Shown here: piece by piece, positions 12,941 to 13,219 of the stretch | How positions within the stretch are numbered: position 1 is the stretch's first letter | How the letters are laid out: every line of letters begins with the position of its first letter | Source: Treponema sp. UBA4377 | GTDB taxonomy: Bacteria; Spirochaetota; Spirochaetia; Treponematales; Treponemataceae | Length of the DNA: 13,219 nt | Direction: 5' to 3' | Assembly: GCA_002391235.1 (NCBI GenBank) | Contig: DGRX01000006.1 | Location: forward strand, 64,952-78,170 | The notes under the pieces: model-generated | Told to the model about the DNA's origin: nothing | The model's input: the letters and a program-made list of their open reading frames with translations, nothing else | Database searches by the model: none | Made by a program: the position numbers and the translations under genes

Positions 12941-12969
12941 TTGCCCGAAAATTCATTTTATGATATAGT
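12941..12969 (+). promoter_or_regulatory. Promoter of the carB leader
   Basis: TTGCCC (12941-12946), 17 bp, then TGA-TATAGT (12961-12969), an extended -10 form like that of the preceding gene. Predicted start is near 12976, giving a leader of about 144 bases before carB. There is no room for another promoter between the terminator hairpin and the carB ribosome site. Confidence 0.6.
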
Positions 12970-12974
12970 GTCTT

Positions 12975-12992
12975 TTCAGTATGAAAACTGAA
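12975..12992 (+). promoter_or_regulatory. 5' hairpin of the carB leader
   Basis: TTCAGT (12975-12980) pairs with ACTGAA (12987-12992) around ATGAAA, right at the predicted 5' end of the mRNA. A second possible pairing joins ATGAAC (12999-13004) with GTTCAT (13035-13040) farther along. Together they give the leader several alternative folds ahead of the terminator. Confidence 0.45.
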
Positions 12993-13108
12993 TGGACCAT
13001 GAACACAAAAACGCTCGCGTCGATTTGTTCGGGGGTTCATTTTTTCTTATGATTTCAACGGCGGAATTCTTTTTAAGAGTTCCGCCTTTTTTTTGCGCGA
13101 ATTGTTAA
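12992..13108 (+). CDS. Possible carB leader peptide (low confidence)
   Basis: An open frame of 38 codons from ATG at 12992 runs through the whole terminator hairpin and stops within the carB ribosome site, 11 bases before the carB ATG. It is rich in phenylalanine, coded by T-runs. This is the arrangement of pyrimidine-operon leader peptides of the pyrBI type, in which a trailing ribosome blocks the terminator. A second frame (ATG 12981, stop 13050-13052) gives 23 codons ending just before the hairpin. Neither has a visible ribosome site, so both may be chance. Confidence 0.25.
   Translation: MDHEHKNARVDLFGGSFFLMISTAEFFLRVPPFFCANC
13060..13094 (+). terminator. Intrinsic terminator in the carB leader (attenuator)
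   Basis: GGCGGAATTCTT (13060-13071) pairs with AAGAGTTCCGCC (13075-13086), twelve base pairs with one G-T wobble and a TTT loop, followed by eight T (13087-13094). It stands between the only plausible promoter and carB, so carB expression requires readthrough. This fits attenuation control by pyrimidine or arginine supply. Confidence 0.85.
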
Positions 13109-13119
13109 GGAGAATATAT

Positions 13120-13219
13120 ATGAAGAGAACGGACATCAAAAAGGTTTTGATTATTGGTTCGGGCCCGATTGTTATTGGTCAGGCTTGCGAGTTTGACTAT
13201 TCAGGAACTCAGGCTTGTA
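13120..13219 (+). CDS. carB: Carbamoyl-phosphate synthase large subunit, N-terminus (partial)
   Basis: The first 33 codons of CarB; the gene continues past the window. The opening KRTDIKKVLIIGSGPIVIGQ and the ACEFDYSGTQA that follows are the near-invariant start of the first carboxyphosphate ATP-grasp half. CarB makes carbamoyl phosphate from bicarbonate, ATP and ammonia delivered by CarA, for pyrimidines and arginine. AAGGAG at 13107-13112 sets the start. carA is not immediately upstream, so it must lie elsewhere or downstream. Expression appears controlled by the terminator in its leader. Confidence 0.96.
   Translation, partial: MKRTDIKKVLIIGSGPIVIGQACEFDYSGTQAC

Noticed and set aside
1..13219. 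CRISPR arrays, tRNA or rRNA genes, insertion sequences
   Set aside because: No regularly spaced repeats, no cloverleaf sequence and no transposase motifs or terminal inverted repeats were found by reading.

Overview
The window looks like part of a spirochaete chromosome, most likely a Treponema-type anaerobe. The grounds are a short lipobox with Leu-Leu-Ser-Cys, a MalY-type C-S lyase that resembles cystalysin of T. denticola throughout, and mixed GC with A/T-rich intergenic DNA. This assignment is an inference; there is no rRNA or other taxonomic marker here.

Layout. (1) 14-1990: two divergent cysteine synthase-family genes. The second has its own promoter, a palindromic leader and a strong terminator. 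(2) 2097-11610: a tightly packed ten-gene locus on the + strand. In order it holds a NifH-like Fe protein, a NifX/NafY-type cofactor-binding protein, an amino-acid ABC transporter substrate-binding lipoprotein, NifD-like and NifK-like proteins, two ABC permeases, the ABC ATPase, a trans-sulfuration PLP enzyme and a MalY/cystalysin-like C-S lyase. Most junctions are overlaps or gaps of 2-12 bp; the only large gap (140 bp, with a hairpin) lies between the lipoprotein and NifD. (3) 11607-12431: queH on the minus strand, tail-to-tail with the locus, then a divergent unrecognised gene at 12489-12908. (4) 12909-13219: a promoter, a leader with an intrinsic terminator (probable attenuator), and the first 33 codons of carB.

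How the genes may work together. The nitrogenase-like genes sit inside a sulfur-amino-acid context rather than beside nifENB. The NifD-like protein keeps P-cluster-type cysteines and the Cys275 equivalent. By my reading it has lost the equivalents of Gln191, His195 and His442, which are needed for N2 reduction. The simplest model is a sulfur-scavenging system. The transporter would bring in a sulfur-containing amino acid or thioether, and the NifH/NifDK-like complex would reductively break a C-S (or related) bond. The PLP lyases and the two cysteine synthases would then move the sulfur into cysteine and methionine. This parallels the methylthio-alkane reductase (MarHDK) described in Rhodospirillum rubrum, but the coupling to an amino-acid ABC transporter, a cystalysin-like enzyme and paired cysteine synthases suggests a distinct substrate. 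A leader motif shared by the second cysteine synthase gene and the nifH-like gene suggests common regulation.
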